From Thiohalomonas denitrificans (GTDB taxonomy: Bacteria > Pseudomonadota > Gammaproteobacteria > Thiohalomonadales > Thiohalomonadaceae): 64,000 bases of DNA. Both the position numbers and the translations under genes were made by a program. Positions 35,803 to 45,348 of this stretch are shown here, one piece after another. The notes beneath the pieces were generated by a model that was given only the letters and a program-made list of their open reading frames with translations, was not told the DNA's origin and searched no databases. Location of the stretch: NCBI RefSeq assembly GCF_900102855.1, contig NZ_FMWD01000008.1:117118-181117 (forward strand). Direction: 5' to 3'. Positions within the stretch are counted from its first letter, which is position 1; each line of letters begins with the position of its first letter.

Positions 35803-38665
35803 AAACAGAACGAGGCTCTGGCCGGCGCATCCGAAGCCAAGATCCGACGAACTTCTGTCGTCTTGGCTGGTTAGGTTGGCCAATGCCAACCGAGTGCCAT
35901 TGCACACTTTCTGCCGTCTGGAGTGGCCTGAAAAACCGATTTGGACTCGGGATATCGACGGGAGTGCCGATACAGAGCTATTGACTGGCTTGGCACAGAG
36001 GACGGGAACGCCATTTGCCGATGTTTTCGGTACAACGCTCAGGGCGTATGAAGGGGTACTGTACGAACGATACAACCCAAACGGGGCAACACCGTGGATT
36101 TTGCCACTTGGTGTATACCACCGTATCAGGCGCCGTCCCGGCCAGCAGTTCTGCTCGAAGTGCTTGGCAGAAACCGGCTATTTCCGTCGAGCTTGGCGAT
36201 TGGCGTTTGCAACCGTTTGCCTCAAACACGGGGACTGGCTGCACGACTGCTGCCCTGAGTGCGGGAAACCCGTAAACTTTCATCGAACCTCCGCCAAGCG
36301 TTTAGAGCTTTTCCAGTGCTCTTTCTGTGCGGCCGATTTGTCTCAGCCTGGAAAATCGCCTGCCGATCCCGAGCGCCTGGAACGGGCGGTCCCGTTCCAA
36401 TCATTCATTTCTCAAGCGATCAACAACCGGCAGGCTATCCTGCAAGACGGGACTACAGTCCCCTCCAGGCTATTGATGCCTGTTCTCAGGCAACTGGTTT
36501 ACCTTCTGGCCTCCGGTAAAGGAAAGCGGTTGGCAAGCACAGTCAGCCTCGCGAGTGGTCTCCAGTACGACCAAAGGCTGATCTACACCCGCCGCGAATA
36601 TGAACGTTTCGGCCTGACGGAACGCACCAACCTGATTTCGATGGCCGTCTGGCTTCTCCATGATTGGCCCCGTCGGTTTATCGATATTTGCAAGGATTCA
36701 GGTACCTGGAGTTCCCCACTTCTTGCGATATCCGGTGAGGACCTACCCTCTTGGTATGAAAAGGTTGTAGTACAAGTGCTTAGCCAGAAAGGCTATTCCG
36801 AGCGCGACCGCGACCTTAGAGCGATCAACAAAGGGCTAGGGCGTAGCAATTGCAACGCTGAACGGCGCATAGCACGACAACGGACTGGCACAGCTAAGCG
36901 CCCTCGGTTGACGGCTATTTTGCCCAAAGGCGCCCGTATCCCGTATACACCTGCGCTGCAGGAAGCAGAAGCTCGGCTTTTCGAAATCAGTTTCGCCACT
37001 TGGGTTCGCCATCGCCGTTACAAGAAGAAACATACGGCGAAATCGCTGAATCGAGATCTTGGCGCGATAATGCTCATTGTGGACTTTACGAGAGAGCCTC
37101 CGTGGCGGTGGACCGAGGAGCTCTTCGATCAATGGGCTGAATACCTTGCGTTCGGCTGTCACCTCACCCCGTCGAGCCAAAGTACTTACTTCGGCGCTGT
37201 TCAGAGTTACCTCGAGTTTTTCGCCAAACACCGTGAATTGCAGCGATTCGTGCGCACCGAATGTGGGCACAAGGTTCGGCAGGTTTGCTTTCGCCGTAAC
37301 CGTATCCCGTTTGCCGCTGATCTTGAGTGCGCGCCCCCGGCTCCGAAGTTTGTCCGAACGGACATCCAATCACCGCCAGCAGCTGATGTGCCGCAGAAGG
37401 AGCCACCAGCGCCATCTGCTGACGAAGCGAAGCTGACGACCTGTGAGCGAGTCAATCCTACCGGTGGGCGAAAAAAGTGCAGCGAATGCTCGCGGCCCAT
37501 GAGAAAAGCGACGGCCGTGTTCGACGATAGAGGTTTCTGTGCCGCTTGCTACAAGCGTCTGTTCGACCGTATCGCCTGTAAGGGCTGCGGGAAAACGACT
37601 CGCGTTTTTCGCGGAGCGGACAAGGAGAAACATCTATGCAGGACCTGTCGAACGCATGGCAGGCAGTGCCTGCGCTGTGGAAAGCCTGTACCACGAGCGC
37701 GCCTTACGCTGAAAGAAGGGGTGGCTTGTCCATCTTGTGCTAAACACTTCAAGCCGGCAAAAGCCTGTTCGAATTGTGGGCGGTTAAGTCGGCAATTAGC
37801 CCGGTGCCGTCGGTTAGGGTTTACTGAACCGGTTTGCGACAGTTGCCGTAGGAGCGAGAACGTAACATGTGCCGGGTGCGGTAAATATCGACGTCCTGCG
37901 GGAGAAAACCCTGAAGGGCGGAAAGTGTGTAAGCGCTGTTTTGAGCGGGAAGGAAAGCCATTTCTGTGTCCTGAGTGCGGGCGGGAAGGCAAGCCGCACA
38001 GTGCAAGCCGGTGCACAGAGTGCTATTGGAGGTCCCGAATCGCACAATACAGGGTAAAAGGAAACGGGCTACGGAATCCTCGAATACGGGAGGCTTTTTT
38101 CGACTTTGTTGATGAGCAGTCGGCGGCATTTAGTCTTCACGCTACAGCGCTTCGACTGCCTCGTGATCTCAATTTCTTTTCAGAATTGGACATACGATTC
38201 CCAGAGACTCGCCAGATTACCGCAGATGCATTGATGGGGGCAGTGAGTCCAAAATGGCTGACGCGCCACCGGGCCCCTTACCGTTTTCTTGAGGACAGGA
38301 AGCTTTTGCCGCCGAGGAAGTCTGAAGAGTTAAGGAATTCACAGAGTCGCTTGATTCTGCAGGACCTGTGGAAGCGGATTGATAGCGATTGGCACAAGAA
38401 ACTCGTTCGTGAATTTATCGACTCTCTCGAGAAGAGAAATGCGCGGTGTTTGGCTAGGGGGAGACGTGAACTTCAGTTGACCCCCCAAACCGTAAGCGCG
38501 AGTTTACGTGCAGCAATCAAGCTTCTTGAAGACCTCGACCGGAAGGGTATCAACCAAGAATTGGATGCTTTGAGATATCTTAAGCGAGAGTCGCCAATGA
38601 AAGAGACTGCCTATCAGTGCGCTTCACTTTCGTTCATCCGATTTTTTTTAGAGAAGGCGAGCTAA
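35795..38665 (+). CDS. tniQ: TniQ/TnsD-type target selector fused to zinc-ribbon array
   Basis: 956 residues from TTG 35795, overlapping the tniB stop. Residues 1-190 are a TniQ domain (HPKPRSDELLSSWLVRLANAN) with its zinc site (C120-x2-C123, H145, CPEC 153-156, C175-x2-C178). Residues about 385-510 look like a SAM-like core-binding domain of tyrosine recombinases (RHRRYKKKHTAKSLNRDLGA, SQSTYFGAVQSYLEFF). About 555-750 hold at least six CxxC zinc-ribbon pairs in a row, then a helical C-terminal domain. TniQ/TnsD proteins recognise the target site, here presumably comM. Known TnsD and TniQ are about 400-600 residues; the middle and zinc array are unusual. Confidence 0.82.
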   Translation: MFENRTRLWPAHPKPRSDELLSSWLVRLANANRVPLHTFCRLEWPEKPIWTRDIDGSADTELLTGLAQRTGTPFADVFGTTLRAYEGVLYERYNPNGATPWILPLGVYHRIRRRPGQQFCSKCLAETGYFRRAWRLAFATVCLKHGDWLHDCCPECGKPVNFHRTSAKRLELFQCSFCAADLSQPGKSPADPERLERAVPFQSFISQAINNRQAILQDGTTVPSRLLMPVLRQLVYLLASGKGKRLASTVSLASGLQYDQRLIYTRREYERFGLTERTNLISMAVWLLHDWPRRFIDICKDSGTWSSPLLAISGEDLPSWYEKVVVQVLSQKGYSERDRDLRAINKGLGRSNCNAERRIARQRTGTAKRPRLTAILPKGARIPYTPALQEAEARLFEISFATWVRHRRYKKKHTAKSLNRDLGAIMLIVDFTREPPWRWTEELFDQWAEYLAFGCHLTPSSQSTYFGAVQSYLEFFAKHRELQRFVRTECGHKVRQVCFRRNRIPFAADLECAPPAPKFVRTDIQSPPAADVPQKEPPAPSADEAKLTTCERVNPTGGRKKCSECSRPMRKATAVFDDRGFCAACYKRLFDRIACKGCGKTTRVFRGADKEKHLCRTCRTHGRQCLRCGKPVPRARLTLKEGVACPSCAKHFKPAKACSNCGRLSRQLARCRRLGFTEPVCDSCRRSENVTCAGCGKYRRPAGENPEGRKVCKRCFEREGKPFLCPECGREGKPHSASRCTECYWRSRIAQYRVKGNGLRNPRIREAFFDFVDEQSAAFSLHATALRLPRDLNFFSELDIRFPETRQITADALMGAVSPKWLTRHRAPYRFLEDRKLLPPRKSEELRNSQSRLILQDLWKRIDSDWHKKLVREFIDSLEKRNARCLARGRRELQLTPQTVSASLRAAIKLLEDLDRKGINQELDALRYLKRESPMKETAYQCASLSFIRFFLEKAS

Positions 38666-39404
38666 CCAGAAATGTTCAGCTCAAGGCCAAAACAAAAAGA
38701 TGTCTCGTTTCTTGCATAACCGAGCATGCCGACACTCCGCTCGATCCAGACGACGCGCTGTTGTTTCTGAAGAAGTATTTCGCGGCGACATGCTTGCCCA
38801 CCCGGATTTAGTTGGCGGCCGGCGCCGTGCTTGGAGCGCTTGCGAGAGCATGCTGGCATCTTGCAAGGCCTCGCCCACATGTCTTAGTTGCGGTGGAATT
38901 ACGAGCTGAAGGAGGTCGGCCGTTTTGTGCGTAATGCCAAGCTCGGCGCTTGGGACTACTTCCTCTGTGGGTGCCCTTTATCGACGCGGCCCGCCAAACC
39001 ATCGTAGTGACGATCGACTGGACCGATGTCGACCGGGACGGCCATGCGACAAATGCTGTCCGCCCACGGGTATCTAAGTCCAGCTACTACCCAGCTAATG
39101 CACCGCTGCGGGTCCGAAGGGAATCATGCCTACCGCGTCCTCTGGCAGCGACTAGAACGACCGACTGAAAAGTGAACAAATGGTGGACTAAGCTGAACTG
39201 CCGTGTGGCCCGAAACTCGGTGGTAGACCACCGGAAAGCGCGGCTAACAACAACAGTTCATCCACAATGGCTTTCACCTTTGCTTATATCTTCCAGTCTG
39301 ATAGCCTGCCGAGTTGGGATAACGACGATTTGATATCCCGGAAGCAAAGGCATGTCGTCAAATGGAAAGGATAAAAACCGCTGGGAACGTAGGGATAATC
39401 TGCA
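38666..39404 (+). pseudogene. Decayed IS4-type transposase fragment in a 0.7 kb gap
   Basis: Between about 38890 and 39130 two frames together give ELKEVGRFVRNAKLGAWDYF and then WVPFIDAARQTIVVTIDWTD, followed by DRDGHATNAV. This matches the N-terminal DDE region of an IS4-like transposase (the usual text is VVAMDWTDFDADGHAT). A frameshift near 38967 and an in-frame stop upstream show it is dead. The rest of the gap, including 39170-39404, holds nothing I can name; the ribosome site for the next gene is the tagggataat at about 39391. Confidence 0.55.
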
Positions 39405-40232
39405 ATGTCATCAAGGGAAGCTGAGGCGCGAAAGCTGGAGCGCGGGCTGCGCGGAAGTGCTGAAAAATGGTTTTATGGTGCTCTTGTGGCCAAAACACTG
39501 ACGCTTCTTGTCGGCGTGTCGGCGCTCATCTTTTATCCCACTGCTACTCAACCCAGCATTATCATCCTTCTATTGTACGTCGTTGCCGAACTAGCTTCTT
39601 GGCGCCACAACACAGTGCGTAATGACTGGGAATATCTCCAAAGGCAATTAGATGCACACAATTCATTAGGCTGGAGGCTTGACCAACGAAAGTTAGCCGA
39701 CTTATCGATAGAATACAAACGCCTTTTGACACATCTCCCACCGGTAAACATCGCGTACGATGAATATTTTGCGAGCCCGGAAAGTAATGGACCGAAGCGG
39801 GCACTCGATAACACCCAACAATCTGCTTGGTTTGCGAAACATATAGCAAAATCAACATGGATTTTATATGTTACTGTTTTAGTTTTTTTGGCACTTGCCG
39901 CCATTATAGGGCTACTCGTTACGACAGCCAGCCCAACCAATTATAATACTGTGAGCAGCTTTTCGAAAATTGTAACTGCTTCACTGACCTTTGTTGTTTC
40001 GGTAAACCTAATCCACTACACCCGGGGATACTTTCGTTATACCCGTTGTGCAGCTAGCGTCGAGAACGAGATTGCCGCAAAGCTCGCATCAGGAAACTAT
40101 GATCTTTATGAGGCGATTGCGCTAATGCACGAATATCACCTTTGTCACGCGGCCGCACCTATGAACCCAAGTCTGGTGTGGCGTTGGCGGCGGGACGATT
40201 TAAACGAGCAGTGGCGTAAATACAAAAGTTAG
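39405..40232 (+). CDS. SLATT-like membrane protein, likely effector
   Basis: 275 residues. Two membrane-helix pairs, about residues 24-62 and 148-205, are separated by a charged cytoplasmic stretch, with a helical C-terminus. This two-plus-two layout with flanking amphipathic helices resembles SLATT (SMODS- and SLOG-associated 2TM) effectors, which are predicted to breach the membrane when a nucleotide-sensing partner is triggered. Codon use is AT-richer than the transposon genes. It is first in a tight three-gene set: 20 bases to the kinase-ATPase gene, which overlaps the third. No signal peptide is seen. The family call is by layout only. Confidence 0.6.
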   Translation: MSSREAEARKLERGLRGSAEKWFYGALVAKTLTLLVGVSALIFYPTATQPSIIILLLYVVAELASWRHNTVRNDWEYLQRQLDAHNSLGWRLDQRKLADLSIEYKRLLTHLPPVNIAYDEYFASPESNGPKRALDNTQQSAWFAKHIAKSTWILYVTVLVFLALAAIIGLLVTTASPTNYNTVSSFSKIVTASLTFVVSVNLIHYTRGYFRYTRCAASVENEIAAKLASGNYDLYEAIALMHEYHLCHAAAPMNPSLVWRWRRDDLNEQWRKYKS

Positions 40233-40252
40233 TTTAGCGGGAGTCGCCGGTA

Positions 40253-42823
40253 GTGAAAGCCAGTAAGTGGATAACCAATGTTTTATTCCCGGAACAGCTA
40301 ACAGTTGAAGGAAAACAATTCAGGATTATCGACGGCCTAGAAAAAGGGATCGTGAACCTACGGGAAGATAGGAGTGGATACCAAGGCTATGTCCTGAAAG
40401 TTGAAGACACCGAGTCTTTGTTATCCTATGCATTAAAAGTTTGTTTAGCTCGTGGTCAACCCGAAAACCAGTCGGAGTCCTATGACGTTCGGATTAACCG
40501 TGAGCTTGGGGATACTAAAGGCCTATTCGTGCTTCCCCGCTTCATCGACTCTATAGATTTGATATCCGCTGAGACGGGCACTGCTTCGACATATACATGC
40601 TTTGTTACTGATTGGATTGATGGCAAAACGCTATCGATGTATTTGCGCGATCATCCTGATGAGATAACTCCAGATTGGGTATGCGCTGTTGCAACTCAGT
40701 TGCATCGTGGAGTGCAATATCTTCGAAAGCGCAACCTGAAACATGGCGACCTCCACGCAGATAACATCATGCTCCGCAATGAAATTGAGGACCTCCTACC
40801 ATTGCATGGGCAAGGCCCGCAAGTCGACTTAACAATCATCGACACCGGACACACTGCACGCTGTACGGAACCTGATAATGCTGATTTCATAGCGTTTGTT
40901 GACCTTCTTGTCCTTTTGTACAATACCGCATTGCGGAATAGGCGTGCGGTAAAAGAAACTCCAGGTTTTGCGCTGAAATTTAAGCAATTTTTAGAAAGAT
41001 TAACGGAAGATGATGAGGCCCGTTATTTTCCGAATGGTGGTGATGAGAAATATTACGAGCTGAGACAAGTCTGCGATTCAATTTCAAATGAGTTTGGGTT
41101 GATTCAACAAAGCTTTCAGCCATTTGACGCGATTTCAGCAGAGCACCTTGCTAATGATAAGTTGCTGTTATCATTGTTTAATAAAAAATTTCCTTGGTAC
41201 TCGACCGTAGCCAGCAAGAGTCCGACGGTCCTCACCGGCCCGCGAGGATGTGGAAAATCAATGTTTTTCCGCTATTTGGCGGCTAAAACGCATTTATTTT
41301 CCGATACCTGTGCCGAAAAGCTACCCTCCATTCCCTTTTTGGGAGTGTATGTAGGTTGCTCAAGCGACCTTCAAAATAACCTACTCTGGCTTTCAAGGGA
41401 TCCCGCTGTTGCTGAGCGAAAGGCTAATGACGTTGTCACTTTCTTTTCACTGATCGTCCTGCGCGAGCTTCTCCGAACCCTGGCGGCTATTCACGATAAC
41501 TCTTTCGCACGACGCCTTTATGGGATAACCACTTCAGCAATCGATGCATGTGTAACCTATTGTAACTACTTCCTCCCATCCTCAACAGAAACTCCCCGCC
41601 TTTCTGGTACAAGTCGTGCTTGGCACTATGCCGAACGTATAGACAAGCTCCGAGTTGATGTCGGGCTTGCGATGCTTCGTGATCGCCCGTCACCCACTGT
41701 TTTACCTGAAACGTTTATTGGTGAGATTACCACGAAACTACAAGAAAATTGTTTGCCACTGATCGAGCGGCCGATCGTGTTTTTGCTCGATGACTATACC
41801 AAACAGCGAATCGGTTCGCCGATCCAAAGAATACTCAATAAAGTAATTTGGGAAAGAAGAAAGTCGCACTATTTTAAGATTTCGTGTGAAAAGTTTGGGT
41901 TTGACCCAAATGCTATCGATGGGGTCAAGGTGGACTCCGATCGTGAGTTCGCTCTTATTGACGCCGGTGACTACGCGGTCAGCTGGAAAACACAAAATCG
42001 TAATACCGGCTTCATTAAAAATCTTATTGACCTGAGGCTCTCTGCAGCTAGCTGGGACGGAAATGTCGAGTCATTGATAGGGCATAGTGAATTCGACTCT
42101 GATCTTAAGATGGCGAAATATATTAGGCAGAACCGGTCAGGGACTAAGTCGCACTATCATGGTATAGAGATTATATCGCGATTGTGGAGCGGTGACGTAT
42201 CTTCAATATTGCACATTGTGCGTGAGATATTTATCCGTGGTGAAGTCACAAGTTCAAGTAGGTACTTGGTGCCGAAAAAGACACAGCATGATGCCATCGT
42301 TGGCGTCTCTAAGGCATTCGCGAAACGTGTTCACACATATCATCCCTATGGAGATATGCTTACGAGAATTCTTCAATCGTATGGCAGTTTTGTTAAAGAC
42401 GTTCAAGTGAGTGGTTCTTTCGAAAAGAATAGCAATAATCCTAGAAGACTAATTCAATTGGAATTTTCGATTCGGCCAGAAGAAGATTTGTTCTGTCTTT
42501 TGCGCGAAGCGGGATGGAAACTTTATCAAATTGATAATATTGATAGAATTGCTAAAGAACTATTGCGGCGTGCGGTTTTTATTGAGCGCAAAGAAAGCAG
42601 GGCGAAGGAATCCGCCGACCTTAGAACGATTCGTTGGCAGTTTCGCCGTGTATATCTTCCTAGTTTTGGGACAGCACTGGAGCGAAAGTCGTATCTAGAT
42701 ATAAAGACGATAGAGGAGTTTGCCGCGTTTATTATTGAGCCAGCGAAATTCCTGCGGCAGAAAGGGATAGGGTTCGGAGTCAAATCGGGTGGGACGCCGG
42801 ACATGTTTGAAGGGGAGTCGTGA
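40253..42823 (+). CDS. Protein kinase-like domain fused to ORC/CDC6-like AAA ATPase
   Basis: 856 residues from GTG 40253. Residues 1-240 form a protein-kinase-like fold: nucleotide Lys in YALKVCL, catalytic loop HGDLHADN (164-171) and metal-binding Asp197 in IIDTGHT. A second P-loop domain begins near 300: Walker A GPRGCGKS (329-336) and Walker B VFLLDDY (Asp513, Asp514), in ORC/CDC6 or STAND-like order. A helical and possibly winged-helix C-terminus follows (about 690-850). Both nucleotide sites look intact. Such fusions are typical of conflict systems where sensing leads to phosphorylation or effector release. It is sandwiched between a membrane protein and a sensor-like protein. Confidence 0.7.
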   Translation: MKASKWITNVLFPEQLTVEGKQFRIIDGLEKGIVNLREDRSGYQGYVLKVEDTESLLSYALKVCLARGQPENQSESYDVRINRELGDTKGLFVLPRFIDSIDLISAETGTASTYTCFVTDWIDGKTLSMYLRDHPDEITPDWVCAVATQLHRGVQYLRKRNLKHGDLHADNIMLRNEIEDLLPLHGQGPQVDLTIIDTGHTARCTEPDNADFIAFVDLLVLLYNTALRNRRAVKETPGFALKFKQFLERLTEDDEARYFPNGGDEKYYELRQVCDSISNEFGLIQQSFQPFDAISAEHLANDKLLLSLFNKKFPWYSTVASKSPTVLTGPRGCGKSMFFRYLAAKTHLFSDTCAEKLPSIPFLGVYVGCSSDLQNNLLWLSRDPAVAERKANDVVTFFSLIVLRELLRTLAAIHDNSFARRLYGITTSAIDACVTYCNYFLPSSTETPRLSGTSRAWHYAERIDKLRVDVGLAMLRDRPSPTVLPETFIGEITTKLQENCLPLIERPIVFLLDDYTKQRIGSPIQRILNKVIWERRKSHYFKISCEKFGFDPNAIDGVKVDSDREFALIDAGDYAVSWKTQNRNTGFIKNLIDLRLSAASWDGNVESLIGHSEFDSDLKMAKYIRQNRSGTKSHYHGIEIISRLWSGDVSSILHIVREIFIRGEVTSSSRYLVPKKTQHDAIVGVSKAFAKRVHTYHPYGDMLTRILQSYGSFVKDVQVSGSFEKNSNNPRRLIQLEFSIRPEEDLFCLLREAGWKLYQIDNIDRIAKELLRRAVFIERKESRAKESADLRTIRWQFRRVYLPSFGTALERKSYLDIKTIEEFAAFIIEPAKFLRQKGIGFGVKSGGTPDMFEGES

Positions 42824-43998
42824 TGGTCGCAAGATTCGGTGACATTCAGACAGTAGACGTCCGCGAGTGCGTCGCGGATTTGCCAAGTATCAGAGAGTAT
42901 CAGCCAAACTCCGTTGTGCCCGACATTTTTATTTGTGCGCTGGGCTTTGAAAAAAGAGCGCCTACTATGGTTATGGAAGAGGCGAAAGCGAGGAAGGACA
43001 AATACGGGGAAACTATTTCGCTCTTGGGTGAATATACGACGAATCTTACGGATAATGCCCGAAACGAAGAAACAATTCTCGACTATGTTTCTTCTTTTTC
43101 CAAAGAAGTAAAAAGGGTAAACGCTGATGATCCCAGAGCGTTAGCAAATACTATCATGGAGCTAGTCGATAAAAAACGAAGTGGCAAGGGTAAAGTCAAG
43201 GTCTCGTTTGATATTAGTGCAGCTTCAGAAAACTTTATTATATCCGTTGTGGGGGGGCTCATAGCCGCACGAGAAAAGGTTCAGTTAAGGGTTTTATACG
43301 TCGAGGCAGAAAGCTACCATCCAACAAAAGAAAAATTTGACATCGATGGGGAGTCTTTAATAAAAGAGGGAGTAGAGTTTGGAGATCAACGTGTTCACCT
43401 TGAATATGGAGTTCAGGAAGTTGAATGGAATGAGCTATTTCCAGGTTTTCATCAAGAGAGTCATCCGGATTATGTCATAGCAATACCAACGTTTCGAATG
43501 ACTCGGATGATCCGATGCTTGAATGAGATCGGTGAGCAAATTGCCGCTGTGCCAGCGCGGAACGTATTTTGGATATTGGGGCAACCGCCATCTGCAGCGA
43601 ATCTTTGGCGGGCTGATTACCTCAGGGGCCTAATAGAGGAAATAGTTCAACGGGCGTCGGGTGGCGTAAAAGAAGAGTGTCAGTTAGACGGCCGTAATTC
43701 GGCATATTGTAGTACGTTAGACTACAAGGACGTTTTGCAACAAGTGGTTCGTCAAGCTGACCAACGGCTGGATGCAAATATAACCCTTGTCAACATGGGC
43801 TCCAAAATGCAGGCTTTAGGTGTTGGCCTTGCACTAGCCGCAAGAGAAGAAATTGCAGTGATAACAGCACGACCGGTCCAATATAACGTCTCATCCTACT
43901 CGATGGGGGTTGGTCCAAAATGGGAGGTCACGTTCGAGTTGGGCGAAGTTGTTACCCAAATCCGAAATGCTTCGACTTTGAAGTATCTTTATGGATAA
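42820..43998 (+). CDS. Rossmann-like repeat protein, possible ligand sensor
   Basis: 392 residues from GTG 42820 or ATG 42823, overlapping the previous stop and preceded by AGGGGAG. It seems to contain two related alpha/beta halves: FICALGFEKRAP followed by VSFDISAASENFIISVVGGLIAA (Asp131), and VIAIPTFRMTRM followed by LVNMGSKMQALGVGLALAA (Asn325). The pattern beta strand, Asp/Asn-x-Ser/Gly, then helix near the nucleotide site is reminiscent of CARF-type sensors, but I cannot assign the family. It ends 7 bases from the convergent DUF4338 gene. I infer a sensor or regulator for the operon. Confidence 0.55.
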   Translation: MMVARFGDIQTVDVRECVADLPSIREYQPNSVVPDIFICALGFEKRAPTMVMEEAKARKDKYGETISLLGEYTTNLTDNARNEETILDYVSSFSKEVKRVNADDPRALANTIMELVDKKRSGKGKVKVSFDISAASENFIISVVGGLIAAREKVQLRVLYVEAESYHPTKEKFDIDGESLIKEGVEFGDQRVHLEYGVQEVEWNELFPGFHQESHPDYVIAIPTFRMTRMIRCLNEIGEQIAAVPARNVFWILGQPPSAANLWRADYLRGLIEEIVQRASGGVKEECQLDGRNSAYCSTLDYKDVLQQVVRQADQRLDANITLVNMGSKMQALGVGLALAAREEIAVITARPVQYNVSSYSMGVGPKWEVTFELGEVVTQIRNASTLKYLYG

Positions 43999-44005
43999 AG
44001 GAAGA

Positions 44006-45187
44006 TCAGCCAGTAACGCTATCGGCCAGATTCCTCAAGGTTGAGTTAATCCATTCGACTGATTCGAAGCGGCTCCAGTTTGGCATGCGTTTCGACCGTG
44101 GTACGGCCCAACGTTCGGTCCAGAATTTGGAGTAATCGTCCATCCCTAGAGCGATAGGGCGACCGAATGCTCCACCGCTCATTCCGCGCTCAAGGGAGGT
44201 GGTCAGACGAAACAGAAATACCTCTCGGGCAAGGCCATGACGCAGCAGCTCAGTTGGTAGTCCGAGCGCTCTTAACGCGATCGTTGTATTTTGCCAACGG
44301 ACTTTGGGACCGTGCCCAAATCCAGATGGCACCAAAAGGCCCTTGGACTCAAGCCAAGTTTTTATATCGTTATAGTGGTCATCAAAATGGACCATTCCAT
44401 AGCCCTTGGTGTAACCAATTGGTTCTGCGAGGAGTCGATTTTGGTACTTTAGCCGGTTGTAGATAGAGCTTCTTCCGAATGCGCTTGTGGTAGTGATCGC
44501 CACAAGAGGCTGTGATATTAATCGGTCGTTAATTGTTGTTTTCTTCGAAATATACGTGCGCCAGTATGCCCTTCGCACGGCGTCCGAAGCGAGTAGTCCG
44601 GCTACGAGCTTGCCGCCCAAAATATGGGAATAGGGCGGAATAGCGCCTACCGTATGCGCATCGAGGGTATGGTTCACGAGCTCTAGTTTTCGTTGAGATG
44701 GGTAGGAGAAAAGCTCGTCTCGACAGCTAAGATCCGCTGGCGGGGATTGTAACCCGAGGATCCCGATTACAGCCTCATGATGCTCGTCGAAGACGACAAA
44801 CCTAAGTCTGCGACCGTATCCGCGCGAGTAAGGAAGGGACCAGAGCGAACGCACTATTTGATAAATCTCGTGCCATTTCCCCCTGCCATTTTCAACTAGA
44901 TACAACTTCGGTTTTATTTGCGCAACCGAAATTTTTTCGCCGTTCCGAAAAAGTTGGCGATGTTTCTGAAACAGCCGAAATACGTTAGTGAACTTGATGA
45001 TAGGGTTTACGGTCTTTGTGGCGGCATGAATGCTGCGTAGGTAGTCCTTGTCTTGATGGAAAAGCGCTTGTTGGAAAGCTACATGTGCGTTTTCTAGCCG
45101 AGCCCGGAGTAGCTCGTCATGTATGGCTACGGAATGCGTAGTTGAGGCCGTACTGATGGCCTTAGGTGAACGGAGTTGGTGGGCCAT
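44006..45187 (-). CDS. DUF4338 (DruA-type) protein
   Basis: 393 residues. The family's marks are all visible: GYGRRLRFVVFD, then GILGLQSPPADLSCRDE, HTLDAHTVGAIPPYSHILGGKLVAGLL, ITTTSAFGRSSIYNRL, IGYTKGYGMVHF and the C-terminal LRHGLAREVFLFRL. DUF4338 is the DruA protein of the Druantia anti-phage system, but here none of the large Druantia helicase genes is next to it. Stand-alone copies occur near mobile elements. The function is unknown; it may be a nucleic acid-binding or nuclease protein. The start ATG is at 45185-45187. Confidence 0.82.
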   Translation of the reverse strand: MAHQLRSPKAISTASTTHSVAIHDELLRARLENAHVAFQQALFHQDKDYLRSIHAATKTVNPIIKFTNVFRLFQKHRQLFRNGEKISVAQIKPKLYLVENGRGKWHEIYQIVRSLWSLPYSRGYGRRLRFVVFDEHHEAVIGILGLQSPPADLSCRDELFSYPSQRKLELVNHTLDAHTVGAIPPYSHILGGKLVAGLLASDAVRRAYWRTYISKKTTINDRLISQPLVAITTTSAFGRSSIYNRLKYQNRLLAEPIGYTKGYGMVHFDDHYNDIKTWLESKGLLVPSGFGHGPKVRWQNTTIALRALGLPTELLRHGLAREVFLFRLTTSLERGMSGGAFGRPIALGMDDYSKFWTERWAVPRSKRMPNWSRFESVEWINSTLRNLADSVTG

Positions 45188-45348
45188 TTAAGACGTACCA
45201 GTATGCAATGGGTCAATACGGGGTATTTGGCCACCCCACTGGCACTAGTGTCAAGTATTTGTTAGCATGAAAAACGATCGGCTCCTGCAAATCGCTTCAC
45301 ACGGAACTCCATCCTCATCACCATCCAATCGGTCACGCCCGCATTGCT

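Larger units (their letters stand above)
32157..38665 (+). mobile_element. Tn7-like element (comM-targeting): left end and transposition module
   Basis: The element begins at TGTGAATTC at 32157, directly against comM (preceding bases CCCGC), and carries tnsA-tniA-tniB-tniQ in one + strand operon with overlapping starts and stops. Insertion at this conserved Gly-rich codon of comM matches the known hotspot of Tn6022/AbaR-type islands. The right end, the target duplication and the rest of comM are not found up to base 64000, so cargo may fill the remaining window. The accessory genes downstream would then be passengers, but some may have arrived separately. Confidence 0.85.

Noticed and set aside
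32157..38665. A CRISPR-associated (CAST) Tn7 element
   Set aside because: No cas gene or repeat-spacer array follows; the insertion in comM is explained by the TniQ/TnsD-type selector.
44006..45187. A complete Druantia system
   Set aside because: Only a DruA-type gene is present; no large helicase gene or other Druantia partner lies on either side.
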